NCBI RefSeq assembly: GCF_000719955.1 | Contig: NZ_JOII01000030.1 | Location: forward strand, 49,911 to 113,910 | Length of the DNA: 64,000 nucleotides | Direction of reading: 5' to 3' | Source: Streptomyces albidoflavus | Lineage (GTDB): Bacteria; Actinomycetota; Actinomycetes; Streptomycetales; Streptomycetaceae | Notes under the pieces: generated by a model | The model's input: the letters and a program-made list of their open reading frames with translations, nothing else | What the model was told of the DNA's origin: nothing | Database searches by the model: none | Shown here: positions 35,783-45,451 of the stretch, in pieces | Layout: each line of letters begins with the position of its first letter | Numbering within the stretch: position 1 is the stretch's first letter | Translations under genes and position numbers: made by a program

Positions 35783-37267
35783 CGTGTCACGCCACCAGGG
35801 CCCGCGCCGGCCGCCCGCGCCCTGACCGTCGTCCGGGAGCCGGACCACCGGGAAGCTCCCCGTGCTGGTCGGCGCGTGGTCCGGCAGCCAGAGCACCGCG
35901 ACCGCGCCCTCCGGCGGGGCACCGGGCTCCGCGCCGGGCGTCCGGACGTTGCGGAAGGTGAGCCGTGCCCCCAGCACCCGGGCCTGCCCGGCCGCGATGG
36001 TCAGCCCCAGCCCGTGGCCCCGGCCCGCCCGGTCGGCGCTGCCGGTGCGGAACCGGCTCGGCCCGTCCGCCAGCAGCGCCTCGGGGAAGCCGGGCCCGTG
36101 GTCCCGGACCCGGATCACCCGGCCCTCGACGGTGACCTGGACCGGGGGCCTGCCGTGCTTGGCGGCGTTGGCCAGCAGGTTGCCGAGGACCCGCTCCAGA
36201 CGGCGCGGGTCGGTCGCCACGTCGGCGTCGTAGAGGACCCGCACCTCCACCTCCGGGCCGAGGGTGCGGACCCGGCGGGTGACGAACTCGCCCAGCGCGA
36301 TGTCCTGCAGTTCGGCGCGCTCGGCGGCGGTGTCCAGGCGGGAGACCTCCAGGACGTCCTCGACCAGCGTGCGCATGGCCTGCGCCCGGTCCCGTACCAG
36401 CTCGGTGGGGCGGCCCGGCGGGAGCAGCTCGGCGGCGGTCAGCAGACCGGTGACCGGGGTGCGCAGCTCGTGGGCGATGTCGGCGGTGACCCGGCGCTCC
36501 GCCTCCAGCCGCTGCTTCAGCGCGTCCGCCATGGCGTCCACCGCACGGGCCAGGTCGTCGGTCTCGTCCCGGACCACCCCGCCGATCGCCGACCGCACCC
36601 GTACGTCGGTACGGCCCTCGGCGACCTGGTTCGCGGCGGCCGCCGCCTTGCGCAGCCGGTGGGAGAGCTGCCCGCCGATGAGGACGCCCAGCGCGCAGCC
36701 GCCCAGGATCACCGCGCCCGAGCCGACGAGCAGCGCCCGGTCGAGGTCGCGCATGATCGTGGAGCTGCGGTCGGTGAAGCGGGTGTGCACGGAGAGGATG
36801 CGGCCGTCACCGAGCGGCACCGCGCCCCAGATGTCGGGGACGCCCTCATGGAACTCCTGGATGAAGGTGGCGCGGCGGCCCGCCTCGGCGCGCTCCCGCA
36901 GCTCGTCGGGGATCTCCGGGTCGTCGATCTTGGCGCCGAACTGGAGCCGGCCCGTCCCGGCGTAGATCCGCTGGGCGAACTGGACCCGCTCGTCCTGGAG
37001 GTCCCGGGCGTTGTCGAGCATCGAGAGGCGGGCGGCGTTGTGCACGACGAGGCTGAGGGCGAGCGCGACGAGCGCCCCGACCAGGGTGATGGCCGCGCTC
37101 AGCTTCCACCGCAGCCCGGTGTGGAGCTGCCCGCGCAGCCGGTCACGCAGCCGCGTCCACCAGCTTCCCTGGTGGGCCCCGGCGGCTGGGGACGCGCCGC
37201 CGGGGCCGGTACCGGAGGCCGCCCCTGGCCCGGCGGGGGCGGAGCGGCGGCGGAAGGGACCGGACAC
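35762..37267 (-). CDS. cseC: Sensor histidine kinase CseC
   Basis: A 501-residue HPK. Two membrane helices (about 55-75 and 175-195) bound an extracytoplasmic sensor domain; then HAMP, the HisKA motif DIAHELRTPVTGLLTAAE, and the ATPase motifs NLLANAAKHG, VRDHGPGFPE and GRGHGLGLTIA. In S. coelicolor CseC senses cell-envelope stress and phosphorylates CseB, which activates sigE. GTG start one base after the cseB stop; last gene of sigE-cseA-cseB-cseC. Confidence 0.95.
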   Translation of the reverse strand: MSGPFRRRSAPAGPGAASGTGPGGASPAAGAHQGSWWTRLRDRLRGQLHTGLRWKLSAAITLVGALVALALSLVVHNAARLSMLDNARDLQDERVQFAQRIYAGTGRLQFGAKIDDPEIPDELRERAEAGRRATFIQEFHEGVPDIWGAVPLGDGRILSVHTRFTDRSSTIMRDLDRALLVGSGAVILGGCALGVLIGGQLSHRLRKAAAAANQVAEGRTDVRVRSAIGGVVRDETDDLARAVDAMADALKQRLEAERRVTADIAHELRTPVTGLLTAAELLPPGRPTELVRDRAQAMRTLVEDVLEVSRLDTAAERAELQDIALGEFVTRRVRTLGPEVEVRVLYDADVATDPRRLERVLGNLLANAAKHGRPPVQVTVEGRVIRVRDHGPGFPEALLADGPSRFRTGSADRAGRGHGLGLTIAAGQARVLGARLTFRNVRTPGAEPGAPPEGAVAVLWLPDHAPTSTGSFPVVRLPDDGQGAGGRRGPWWRDTPNGGAG

Positions 37268-37268
37268 C

Positions 37269-37988
37269 TCAGGCCCTCAGTTTGTAGCCGAAGCCGCGGA
37301 CGGTCTCTATCCGCTCCTGGCCGATCTTGGCGCGCAGCCGCTGCACATGCACGTCGACCACCCGGGTGTCGCCGCCCCAGCCGTAGTCCCAGACGCGTTC
37401 CAGCAGCTTGTCGCGGGAGAGGACGGTGCCCGGCGCGGCCGAGAACTCCAGCAGCAGCCGCATCTCGGTCGGCGTCAGCGCGACCGGGCTGCCGGCCCGC
37501 CGCACCACCATGCCCTCGGTGTCCAGCTCCAGATCGCCGAAGCGGAGCAGCCCGTCGGCCTCGGCGGGCCCGCCGGAGGGCTCCTCCTCGGCTCTGGCGC
37601 CCTGCGCCCCGGCGGCGTGGCCGAAGCGGCGCAGCACGGCCCGGATGCGGGCGACCAGGACCGAGCCGTCGAACGGCTTGGTGACGTAGTCGTCGGCGCC
37701 CGCCTCCAGCCCGAGGACCACGTCGATGGAGTCGGCCCGCGCCGAGAGCATGATCACCGGCACGGTCGACTCGTCGCGTATGCGGCGGCAGAGGCTGACC
37801 CCGTCCATGCCGGGCACCATCACGTCGAGCAGCGCGATGTCCGGCCGGTCGGCGCGGAACGCCTCCAGCCCCGAGAGGCCGTCGGGCATGGCGGTCACCC
37901 GGAAGCCGACCCGCTCCAGGGCGAGCTGGGTCGCCTCCCGGATCACGTCGTCGTCCTCCACGAACAGGACATGGGTGTGGTCGGCCAT
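37269..37988 (-). CDS. cseB: Response regulator CseB
   Basis: A 239-residue OmpR-type regulator. Receiver: VEDDDVIREAT, phosphoacceptor Asp in IALLDVMVPGMDG, and DYVTKPFDGSVLVAR. The linker carries an Ala/Glu-rich insert (AAGAQGARAEEEPSG). The winged helix reads LTPTEMRLLLEF, WDYGWGGDTRVVDVHVQRL and TVRGFGYKL. Activator of the sigE promoter in the CseC-CseB pathway. The ATG at 37988 follows a short gap of about 80 bases after cseA. Confidence 0.95.
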   Translation of the reverse strand: MADHTHVLFVEDDDVIREATQLALERVGFRVTAMPDGLSGLEAFRADRPDIALLDVMVPGMDGVSLCRRIRDESTVPVIMLSARADSIDVVLGLEAGADDYVTKPFDGSVLVARIRAVLRRFGHAAGAQGARAEEEPSGGPAEADGLLRFGDLELDTEGMVVRRAGSPVALTPTEMRLLLEFSAAPGTVLSRDKLLERVWDYGWGGDTRVVDVHVQRLRAKIGQERIETVRGFGYKLRA

Positions 37989-38071
37989 CGGGCGGGTCCT
38001 CTGTCTCTCCAGTTCTCGGGGGCTGCTGCTTCTCGGGGGCTGCTGCGCGGTGCGGTCGCTGAACGATGGTG

Positions 38072-38773
38072 TCAGGCCGCGGGCCCGTCCTCGCTCCGGG
38101 CCGGCGAGGGGGTCTCGGCCAGCGCCTGCGGCGGCTCGGAGGTGACGGTGTTGCTGTAGTCGTTGTGCTGCCGGAACTGCTCGGCGAAGGAGCCGTCCTT
38201 CCACTGGTAGGTCACGACCTCCTCACCCGAGGGGTACGCGACCGAGTCGCCCTTGTCGTACATCTGCCGGGTGACCACGAGGTCGCCGCGGTCGATCTCG
38301 GCGTAGACGGGGGGCGTCTCGTTGCGGAAGACGTTGACGTAGCCCTGGGTGGCGGCCGCCTCCTCGGCGGCCTTGCCCCCGTCGGCCACGCGATAGACGT
38401 AGGCGCCGATCCCGACGGCGTCGCCGCAGGTCAGCACGTTGATCACGACGTCGGAGACCTTGGCGCCGGTGAGGTCGCCGTAGCTGACGTCGACCGGGTA
38501 CTCGTCGCCGACGCAGGGCTTCAGGTCGCGCTTGACGCCCGCGTCGACCTCGGGGTCCGCCTTGAGCAGCTTCACCGCGTCGGCCCGCTTCACCCGGGGG
38601 GTGGGGCTCGCCGCCCCGGTGGGGGAGGAGGCGACCGGCTCGCTGCGGGCCGGGCCCTCGTCGCGGGTGCCGGTGCTGGTGGCGGTGCAGGCCATGAGGG
38701 CGACGACGAGGAGGAGGGAGACCACGGCGGCACAGACCACCGCTCCCCGGGGATTAGCCCTCAGGCCGCGCAA
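38072..38773 (-). CDS. cseA: Lipoprotein CseA
   Basis: A 233-residue lipoprotein. An Arg-containing n-region and helix AVVCAAVVSLLLVVAL are followed by a lipobox ending LMAC. The mature part is soluble (VNVLTCGDAVGIGAYVYRV, VVTRQMYDKGDSV). In S. coelicolor CseA is an extracytoplasmic negative modulator of the SigE response. The start codon appears to be TTG, placed 8 bases after AGGAG and overlapping the sigE end by 13 bases; a GTG about ten codons in is the alternative. Confidence 0.9.
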   Translation of the reverse strand: MRGLRANPRGAVVCAAVVSLLLVVALMACTATSTGTRDEGPARSEPVASSPTGAASPTPRVKRADAVKLLKADPEVDAGVKRDLKPCVGDEYPVDVSYGDLTGAKVSDVVINVLTCGDAVGIGAYVYRVADGGKAAEEAAATQGYVNVFRNETPPVYAEIDRGDLVVTRQMYDKGDSVAYPSGEEVVTYQWKDGSFAEQFRQHNDYSNTVTSEPPQALAETPSPARSEDGPAA

Positions 38774-39300
38774 CGCTCCTGCTCCTCACGCTCGGGCGCG
38801 CGGCTCTCCAGTTCACGGCTCTCCAGCTCCTGGCGGAGCCGGGCGAGCGCCCGGTGCAGCGTGCTCTTGACCGTGCCGGCCGACATGCCGAGGGCGGCGG
38901 CGGTCTCCTCAGTGGACATCTGCTCCCAGTGTCGCAGCACCACGACACTGCGCTGCTTCGGAGCCAGCACCTTGAGCACGTCCATGAGCAGGGCGCGGTC
39001 GGCGTGCTGCTCGGTGCCGTCGGTGATCGCGGGCTCGGGAAGCTCCTCGGTCGGGACCTCCTGGAGCTTGCGCGAGCGCCACCACTCCGTACGCGTGTTG
39101 ATCATGACACGCCGCAGATAGGCGTCGGCCAGCCGCTTGTCCGCTATCAGCTCCCACCGCCGGTACGTGCGCACCAGCGCGGTCTGGAGCAGGTCCTGGG
39201 CGTCGACGGGGTCGGGGACCAGCCGGCGCGCGCTGCGCAGCAGGGCGTCCTGCCGCGTGCGGACGTACTCCTCGAACTCCAGCACCTCGTTCTGCGCCAT
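38761..39300 (-). CDS. sigE: ECF sigma factor SigE
   Basis: A 179-residue ECF sigma factor. Region 2: EEYVRTRQDALLRSARRLV, DAQDLLQTALVRTYRRWE and YLRRVMINTRTEWWRSRK. Region 4: VLAPKQRSVVVLRHWEQMS and LGMSAGTVKSTLHRALARL. The neighbouring cseA, cseB and cseC identify it as the cell-envelope stress sigma factor SigE, which has no cognate anti-sigma factor and is controlled at transcription by CseB/CseC. ATG preceded by GGAGGCGGAC. Confidence 0.96.
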   Translation of the reverse strand: MAQNEVLEFEEYVRTRQDALLRSARRLVPDPVDAQDLLQTALVRTYRRWELIADKRLADAYLRRVMINTRTEWWRSRKLQEVPTEELPEPAITDGTEQHADRALLMDVLKVLAPKQRSVVVLRHWEQMSTEETAAALGMSAGTVKSTLHRALARLRQELESRELESRAPEREEQERCAA

Positions 39301-39455
39301 GTCCGCCTCCGCTCGACCCCGTGAATCCCCTGGCCACCGCCGACCGCCCGGGGGCGGTGGGGTGGTACGGACAGGAACCTACGGGCGCGGTGTAACGGGG
39401 TTCGGCGCGTGGGACGGCGGTGGGCGCACGGATGTACGTCGGTTGTGTAACAGCC

Positions 39456-39488
39456 CTCCGCGCGCCCCCGGAGCGGGGGCGCGCGGAG
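39456..39488 (-). terminator. mutY terminator upstream of sigE
   Basis: CTCCGCGCGCCCCC pairs perfectly with GGGGGCGCGCGGAG across a five-base loop, 30 bases beyond the mutY stop. It keeps mutY transcription out of the sigE operon. Confidence 0.85.
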
Positions 39489-39517
39489 AGCTTACGTCCG
39501 GATACGGGCGCGGACGG

Positions 39518-40570
39518 TCAGGAGTGCGGCAGCCGGTACAGCCCGTCCGGCAGCGGCTCGACCAGGCCGTCGGCGACCAGCCCGTCCAGCGCGCGGGCCC
39601 GCTGCACGGCGTCGTCCCACTCGCGGTCGAGCACCGCCTGCGGAACCGGCGCCACCGCTTCCCGCAGCACCGCGAGAAGCTTGCCGCGGACCTGGCGGTC
39701 GGTGCCGGCGTAACTCTGGCCGCGGCGGGCCGGACCGCTGTGCGGCGGCTTGCCCGCGGCCTTCCAGGCGCACCGGGAGGCGAGCGGGCAGCGGGCGCAG
39801 CTCTCGTTGCGCGCGGTGCAGACCAGCGCGCCCAGCTCCATCGAGGCGGCGGCCCACCGGGCGGCCGTCTCGTCCCGCTCCGGCAGCAGCTCCCGGGCGA
39901 GGCGGCGCTCGGCGGCGGTGGTCGCGTTCGGCGGGTACTGCACGCCGCTCACCGCCCGCGCCAGCACGCGGCGCACATTGGTGTCGAGCACCGCGTGCCG
40001 CTGCCCGTAGGCGAACGAGGCGACGGCCGCCGCCGTGTACTCGCCGATGCCGGGCAGGGCGAGCAGCTGGGCGTGCTCGGCCGGGACGTCGCCGCCGTGG
40101 CGTTCCGCTATGGCGACGGCCGCGCCGTGCAGGCGCAGCGCGCGGCGCGGGTAGCCGAGGCGGCCCCAGGCGCGGACCGCCTCGCCGGGCGCCTCGGCGG
40201 CCAGGTCGGCGGGGCGCGGCCAGCGGGCCATCCACTGCTCGTAGACCGGCAGGACCCGGTTGACCGGGGTCTGCTGGAGCATGAACTCGCTGACCATCAC
40301 CGCCCAGGCGCCCGCGTCCGGGTCGCGCCAGGGCAGGTCGCGGGCGTGCTGCTCGAACCAGGCGATGACCGGCGTGTGCAGGTCGGCTCCGGCCTGCGGT
40401 TCGCCGGCAGCCGGGCGCGGCACGGTGGCGCCCGCCGCGGGCTCGGCGGCCGGTTCGTGGGCCGCCTGGGGGGTGCGGGCCGGTGGGGTGGTGGGGGGAG
40501 TGGCGGTGCGGACGGCTTCAGGCCGGTCGGGGGCGGGGGTGTTCGGCATGGGCTTCATCGACGCAGTCAT
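39518..40570 (-). CDS. mutY: A/G-specific adenine DNA glycosylase MutY
   Basis: A 350-residue base-excision enzyme removing adenine opposite 8-oxoguanine. The catalytic Glu is in VSEFMLQQTPVNRV, the helix-hairpin-helix is LPGIGEYTAAAVASFAYG, the catalytic Asp is in VLDTNVRRVL, and the [4Fe-4S] ligands follow C-x6-C-x2-C-x5-C in CTARNESCARCPLASRC. The first 65 residues are a low-complexity Ala/Pro extension. The C-terminal MutT-like domain of E. coli MutY is not present; only about 70 residues follow the cluster. Confidence 0.94.
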   Translation of the reverse strand: MTASMKPMPNTPAPDRPEAVRTATPPTTPPARTPQAAHEPAAEPAAGATVPRPAAGEPQAGADLHTPVIAWFEQHARDLPWRDPDAGAWAVMVSEFMLQQTPVNRVLPVYEQWMARWPRPADLAAEAPGEAVRAWGRLGYPRRALRLHGAAVAIAERHGGDVPAEHAQLLALPGIGEYTAAAVASFAYGQRHAVLDTNVRRVLARAVSGVQYPPNATTAAERRLARELLPERDETAARWAAASMELGALVCTARNESCARCPLASRCAWKAAGKPPHSGPARRGQSYAGTDRQVRGKLLAVLREAVAPVPQAVLDREWDDAVQRARALDGLVADGLVEPLPDGLYRLPHS

Positions 40571-40682
40571 GGCGTTCTCGATCCTGCCACGAGGACCCCT
40601 CGCGACACGCGCAGCGGTGCGGCGCCCCGCCGGGGCACCGCACCGCCGCCCGTGTGAATCACACGGTGGGAGGGACGTCAGG

Positions 40683-41441
40683 TCACCTCAGCTGGTCGCC
40701 TCCGGCCGAGTGCCGGGGGGCGCCCGGTCCGGCCAGCCACACCACGGCCTCCGAGCCCGAGCCGCGCATCGTCACCACCAGTCTGGTGAGCGGCTTGGTG
40801 CAGAGCCGGACCAGGCCCCAGGCGACCAGGCCGCCGAAGACCAGGCCGACCGCGACGTCGTGCGGGTAGTGCACGCCGACGAAGATCCGCGAGAAGCCCA
40901 TCAGGATCGCCATCGGCACGGTGAGCCGCCACAGGTGGCGCCAGGCCAGTGCGAGGCCGATCGCGGCGGCCCCGGCGATGGTCGAGTGGTTGCTGGGGAA
41001 CGACCAGTCGCCGTACGGCGGGCAGGGCACCAGCGAGGCGGCGGCGTTCGCCACGGCCCGGCAGGGGCGCTCCTCCTGGATGACCGACTTGAACGTCTCG
41101 CTCAGTACGTAGGCGACGCCGGTGACCAGCGGTGCGAGCACCGCCACGGCGGTGGCCTGCGGGCTGAACCGGCGGGAGCGCCACCAGCCGGCGAGGAACA
41201 GCGCCGCGAAGACCAGCAGGCCCAGCTCCGTCCACAGCTCGGCGACGTCCTTGGTCCAGGTCGGGGTGGAGTGGGCGAAGTCGAGGATGTCGCGGTAGAG
41301 ACCGGAGGTCCCTCCCAGGTCGCCCGCGGCGGCGAGGGTCTCGCCGGCGGCCTCACCCGTGCTCCCGTCGGGGAGCGGGGCGGCGTGCGCCGCGGCGACG
41401 GGCGCGAGATCCGGTTCCAAGATGCTGTTCATGCCGTCCAA
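40683..41441 (-). CDS. PAP2-superfamily membrane phosphatase
   Basis: A 252-residue membrane protein with about five helices from residue 70 on. The three PAP2 active-site motifs are in order: KSVIQEERPCR, PSNHST and SRIFVGVHYPHD. It likely removes phosphate from undecaprenyl pyrophosphate or another lipid phosphate at the outer face of the membrane. The start may be ATG 41441 or 41432. Alone on the minus strand between mutY and a divergent secreted-type protein. Confidence 0.92.
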   Translation of the reverse strand: MDGMNSILEPDLAPVAAAHAAPLPDGSTGEAAGETLAAAGDLGGTSGLYRDILDFAHSTPTWTKDVAELWTELGLLVFAALFLAGWWRSRRFSPQATAVAVLAPLVTGVAYVLSETFKSVIQEERPCRAVANAAASLVPCPPYGDWSFPSNHSTIAGAAAIGLALAWRHLWRLTVPMAILMGFSRIFVGVHYPHDVAVGLVFGGLVAWGLVRLCTKPLTRLVVTMRGSGSEAVVWLAGPGAPRHSAGGDQLR

Positions 41442-41787
41442 GCTGTCGAGCGGTCCAGGCCGTCCTGGGCGGTGTGCGGTCGGCGGAGTGGTGCCCGGCC
41501 TGCCGGCACCGCTCCGCGCTGATGATTCTCTCGCCGTACATACGGTTTACCGACACCGGTGGTTCCGCTGTAACCGGGCGGTCCGTGCGGCGTGCGTCTC
41601 ATCGGCCGCCCCGGAACCGGGAATCTGCCGTTCCGCGCATGCCTGGTGACCCTCTGTCGACATGGTGTCCCCGAGTGTGCTGCCCCGGGGCCTGATCGGG
41701 TGTCCGGTGGAATGATGATCCGGAAAAGATGTGCTCCGAGCGGCGGGTAGGGCCGGAGACGCGCCTGATCTCTCGTAAGGTTTGGGC
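41442..41787. other. 346-bp divergent intergenic region
   Basis: The region lies between the PAP2 gene and the rightward membrane-anchored protein. It contains no credible coding frame. AT-richer words (ATACGGTTTACC, AATGATGATCCGG) suggest promoters for both genes, but none can be assigned with confidence. Confidence 0.4.
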
Positions 41788-42606
41788 GTGGGATCTCTGC
41801 GCAATCCGATCGGGCCGCTTCCCTCCTCCATCTACTGGCGACGGAGGGTTGTTCTGCTGTCCGTCGTGGCGGTGCTCGCCCTCCTCGTGACCTGGCTGGT
41901 GGTGTCAGTCGGCGGCGGTGGGAAGCGCGACGGAGCCTCCGGTTCCGGCGGCCACAGCCCCGCGCCCTCCATCACCCCCGGCGACTCCCCCTCGGGCCCC
42001 GCGATCAGCGAACACCCGGGCGGCCGCGACGAGTCCGGCGAGGACGACGAGAGCGGCACGGGCGGCTCCGGCGGCGCGGGCGGCGACGGCGAGGGCTCCG
42101 GAGGGGGCGGGTCCGGCGACGGGGAATCCGGTTCCGGTTCCGGTTCGGGCGCCGGGGGCGCGGGAGGCGGCGAGACCACCGGCGAGCAGGTACCGGCCGG
42201 GTCCCCCCTGCCCAACTGCCCGGCCGACGCGGTGGAGATGAGCCTGCGGTCCGCCAAGAACACCTACGAGCCGGACCAGAAGCCGAAGCTCGTCCTCAAG
42301 GCCGAGAACACCTCCAAGGCCGACTGCAAGGTCGATCTCGGGCCCAAGACGGCCGTGCTGACGATCACCGAGACCGGCGAGGACAAGCCGCTGTGGTCCT
42401 CCGCGCACTGCCCCGCCACCGGCAGCCTGCTGCTGAAGCTCCCGGCCCAGGGCAGCGTCTCCCACACCGTCACCTGGGACCGCCGCGCCAGCGCCGACAA
42501 GTGCGCCACCCCGCCGGCCGGCAACGCCGGACCCGGCACCTACCTCGCCGAGGTCAAGGCCCCCGGCGCCACGGACAAGATCTCCTTCGTCCTCGCCAAG
42601 GACTGA
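41788..42606 (+). CDS. Membrane-anchored extracytoplasmic protein with Gly/Ser-rich linker
   Basis: A 272-residue protein. One helix (VVLLSVVAVLALLVTWLVV, residues about 22-40) anchors it. A long Gly/Ser/Glu/Asp-rich linker spans about residues 45-125, then an Ig-like beta domain with Cys pairs (LPNCPADAVEMSL, KADCKVDLG, SSAHCPATG, ADKCATPP). Start at GTG 41788 with TAAGG upstream. The C-terminal domain resembles intracellular-protease-inhibitor-like or DUF4232-type folds, but I do not recognise it firmly. It converges on disA. Confidence 0.78.
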   Translation: MGSLRNPIGPLPSSIYWRRRVVLLSVVAVLALLVTWLVVSVGGGGKRDGASGSGGHSPAPSITPGDSPSGPAISEHPGGRDESGEDDESGTGGSGGAGGDGEGSGGGGSGDGESGSGSGSGAGGAGGGETTGEQVPAGSPLPNCPADAVEMSLRSAKNTYEPDQKPKLVLKAENTSKADCKVDLGPKTAVLTITETGEDKPLWSSAHCPATGSLLLKLPAQGSVSHTVTWDRRASADKCATPPAGNAGPGTYLAEVKAPGATDKISFVLAKD

Positions 42607-42633
42607 CCGCCCGGCCCCGGTACGGGGACGAGA

Positions 42634-42664
42634 GCGCCGCCGCACGGACTCCGTGCGGCGGCGC
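42634..42664. terminator. Bidirectional terminator between the membrane protein gene and disA
   Basis: Fifteen bases, GCGCCGCCGCACGGA, are followed after one base by their exact complement. It lies between two convergent stops. Confidence 0.85.
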
Positions 42665-42687
42665 TTCTCACGTGACGGGGGGCGCGG

Positions 42688-43809
42688 TCAGACGTACCGC
42701 TCCAGGATCGACGACTCGGCCAGGCGGGAGAGGCCCTCACGGACGCTGCGGGCGCGGGCCTCGCCGACGCCGTCCACCGTCTGCAGGTCGTCCACGCTGG
42801 CCGCCAGCAGCTTCTGGAGGCCGCCGAAGTGCTCCACCAGCCGGTCGATGATGGCCCCGGGCAGCCGCGGCACCTTCGCCAGGAGGCGGAAGCCGCGCGG
42901 CGACACCGCCGAGTCCAGCGCCTCCGGCGAGCCGGTGTAGCCGAGCGCCCGCGCCACCACGGGCAGTTCGAGCAGCTCGGTGTGGCTGAGCTTGCCCAGC
43001 TCCGCCAGCGCCTCGTCCACCGTCCGGGAACGCTTCGCCGTGGGTTCCGGCACGTAGTCCCGGACGACCAGCTCGCGTTCGGGCTCGACGCCGGCGATCA
43101 GCTCGTCCAGCTGGAGGGCGAGCAGACGCCCGTCGGTGCCCAGTTCCACCACGTACTCGGCGATCTCGGCGGCGATCCGGCGGACCATCTCCAGCCGCTG
43201 CGAGACGGCCGTGACGTCGCGGACCGTCACCAGGTCCTCGATCTCCAGCGCCGAGAGCGTGCCGGCCACCTCGTCCAGCCGGAGCTTGTACCGCTCCAGC
43301 GTCGCGAGGGCCTGGTTGGCGCGGGAGAGGATGGCGGCCGAGTCCTCCAGGACCCGGCGCTGCCCGTCCACGTAGAGCGCGATCAGCCGCATCGACTGGC
43401 TGACCGAGACCACGGGGAAGTTGACCTGCTTGGAGACGCGGTCGGCGGTGCGGTGCCGGGTGCCGGTCTCGTCGGTGGGGATGGTCGGGTCGGGGACGAG
43501 CTGGACTCCGGCGCGCAGGATCTTGGTGAGGTCCTTGTCGAGGACGATGCCGCCGTCGAGCTTGCACAGCTCGCGCAGGCGGGTCGCCGAGAACTCGACG
43601 TCCAGCACGAAGCCGCCGGTACACATCGACTCGACGGTCCTGTCCCAGCCGAGCACGATGAGTCCGCCGGTGTTCCCCCGCAGAATCCGCTCCAGCCCGT
43701 CCCGCAGCTGGGTGCCGGGGGCGACGGCGCTCAGCGAGGCACGCATCAGCCCGTCGGCACCGGGCCCGCCGGACTTGCCGGGGGCCGTTGCCCGGTCATT
43801 GGCTGCCAC
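42688..43809 (-). CDS. disA: DisA diadenylate cyclase / DNA integrity scanning protein
   Basis: A 373-residue protein making cyclic di-AMP from two ATP. The DAC domain occupies residues 20-150 with [10 protein letters not shown] at the DGA-motif position and [11 protein letters not shown] for the RHR motif; a helical spine and a C-terminal HhH DNA-binding domain ([27 protein letters not shown]) follow. The substitution of Gly for Ala in DGA is conservative. GTG start after GGAGGAG. It is adjacent to radA, as in many Gram-positives, where RadA modulates DisA. Confidence 0.97.
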   Translation of the reverse strand: MAANDRATAPGKSGGPGADGLMRASLSAVAPGTQLRDGLERILRGNTGGLIVLGWDRTVESMCTGGFVLDVEFSATRLRELCKLDGGIVLDKDLTKILRAGVQLVPDPTIPTDETGTRHRTADRVSKQVNFPVVSVSQSMRLIALYVDGQRRVLEDSAAILSRANQALATLERYKLRLDEVAGTLSALEIEDLVTVRDVTAVSQRLEMVRRIAAEIAEYVVELGTDGRLLALQLDELIAGVEPERELVVRDYVPEPTAKRSRTVDEALAELGKLSHTELLELPVVARALGYTGSPEALDSAVSPRGFRLLAKVPRLPGAIIDRLVEHFGGLQKLLAASVDDLQTVDGVGEARARSVREGLSRLAESSILERYV

Positions 43810-43979
43810 TGCACTCCTCCGGTCGCGGGTTTGCCTCTGCCGCCCCGCCCTGGTCGCGGCCCGTCGGGCCGGGGGACCGCAGCCCCCGAGGCCACAGCTC
43901 CACCGGCGCGGCCGACCAGGTCACGGTGCGTCCGGACCGTACGACGACTCCTGCCGGACCGGCGAGACCTGGCAAAAGT

Positions 43980-45398
43980 CTACCGGCGCTCCTCCGCCTC
44001 CTGGGGGCTTGCCGGGCTCTGGGCCCGGCGCCGCCGCGGCAGAACCCGCAACGCGTCCCCCATGTCGGCCACTTCGACCACCTTCATCCCCGGCGGCACC
44101 TTCCCCGGGTCGGCCGGTACGAGGGCGTGGGTGAAGCCCAGCCGGGCCGCCTCCGCCAGCCGCCGCTGGACGCCCGTCACCCGCCGGACCTCGCCCGCGA
44201 GACCGACCTCGCCGATCGCCACCAGGTTCTTCGGGAGCGGGGTGTCGCTCGCCGCGCTGGCCAGGGCGAGGGCCACCGCGAGGTCGGCGGCGGGCTCGGA
44301 GAGCTTCACGCCGCCGACCGTCGCCGAGTAGATGTCCCGCTTGCCGAGCGCGGTGATGCGGCCGCGCTGCTCCAGCACCGCCAGCATCATCGAGACCCGG
44401 GAGGTCTCCAGCCCCGAGGTGGTCCGGCGCGGGGAGGGGATCTGCGAGTCGACGGTGAGCGCCTGGACCTCGGCGACCAGCGGGCGGCGGCCCTCCAGCG
44501 TCACCGTCAGGCAGGTGCCGGGGACCGGTTCGGCGCGGCGGGTCAGGAAGAGGCCGCTGGGGTCGGCGAGGCCGGTGATGCCCTCGTCGTGCAGCTCGAA
44601 GCAGCCGACCTCGTCGGTGGTGCCGTAGCGGTTCTTGACGCCTCGGACCAGGCGGAGCCGGGCGTGCCGGTCGCCCTCGAAGTGCAGCACCACGTCGACC
44701 AGGTGCTCCAGCAGGCGGGGGCCGGCGATGGCGCCGTCCTTGGTGACGTGGCCGACCAGGAGCGTGGACATGCCGCGCTCCTTGGAGGCCCGGATCAGCG
44801 CCCCGGCCACCTCTCTGACCTGCGCCATGCCGCCGGGCGCGCCGTCGATCTCGGGGGAGGCGACGGTCTGCACGGAGTCCAGGACCAGCAACGAGGGCTT
44901 GACCGCGTCCAGATGGCCGAGCACGGCGGAGAGGTCGGTCTCGGCGGTGAGGTACAGGTGGTCGCTGAGCGCGTCGATCCGGTCGGCGCGCAGCCGGACC
45001 TGGCTGGCCGACTCCTCGCCGGTGACGTACAGCGTGCGGTGCTCGTCGGAGGCGGCCTTCGCCGCGACGTCCAGCAGCAGCGTGGACTTGCCGACGCCCG
45101 GCTCGCCCGCGACCAGCACCACGGCGCCGGGCACCAGACCACCGCCGAGCACCCGGTCCAGCTCGGGCACGCCGGTCGGGCGGGCCGTCGCCTGCTTGCC
45201 GTCGACCTGCGCGATGGGCAGGGCGGAGCTGGTCACCCGCCCCGGGGCGGTGGTGCGGACGGCGGGCGCGCCGTACTCCTCGACCGTGCCCCAGGCCTGG
45301 CACTCGGGGCAGCGGCCGAGCCACTTCGCCGTCTGCCAGCCGCACTCGGTGCACCGGTAGGACGGCCGTTCCTTGGCGGATTTCGTACGGGCAGCCAT
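43980..45398 (-). CDS. radA: DNA repair protein RadA/Sms
   Basis: A 472-residue RecA-like ATPase for recombination intermediates. An N-terminal zinc finger CTECGWQTAKWLGRCPEC, Walker A GEPGVGKSTLL near residue 95, Walker B LLVLDSVQTV, the RadA motif as VKNRYGTTDE (KNRYG in place of KNRFG), and a C-terminal Lon-like domain with LPKNLVAIGEVGLAGEVR. Transcribed toward disA with 170 bases between. Confidence 0.96.
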   Translation of the reverse strand: MAARTKSAKERPSYRCTECGWQTAKWLGRCPECQAWGTVEEYGAPAVRTTAPGRVTSSALPIAQVDGKQATARPTGVPELDRVLGGGLVPGAVVLVAGEPGVGKSTLLLDVAAKAASDEHRTLYVTGEESASQVRLRADRIDALSDHLYLTAETDLSAVLGHLDAVKPSLLVLDSVQTVASPEIDGAPGGMAQVREVAGALIRASKERGMSTLLVGHVTKDGAIAGPRLLEHLVDVVLHFEGDRHARLRLVRGVKNRYGTTDEVGCFELHDEGITGLADPSGLFLTRRAEPVPGTCLTVTLEGRRPLVAEVQALTVDSQIPSPRRTTSGLETSRVSMMLAVLEQRGRITALGKRDIYSATVGGVKLSEPAADLAVALALASAASDTPLPKNLVAIGEVGLAGEVRRVTGVQRRLAEAARLGFTHALVPADPGKVPPGMKVVEVADMGDALRVLPRRRRAQSPASPQEAEERR

Positions 45399-45451
45399 GG
45401 GGCAACGGTAGCGGCGCCCACCGACACTCCCCGCCGCGCGTCCGCCGGCCC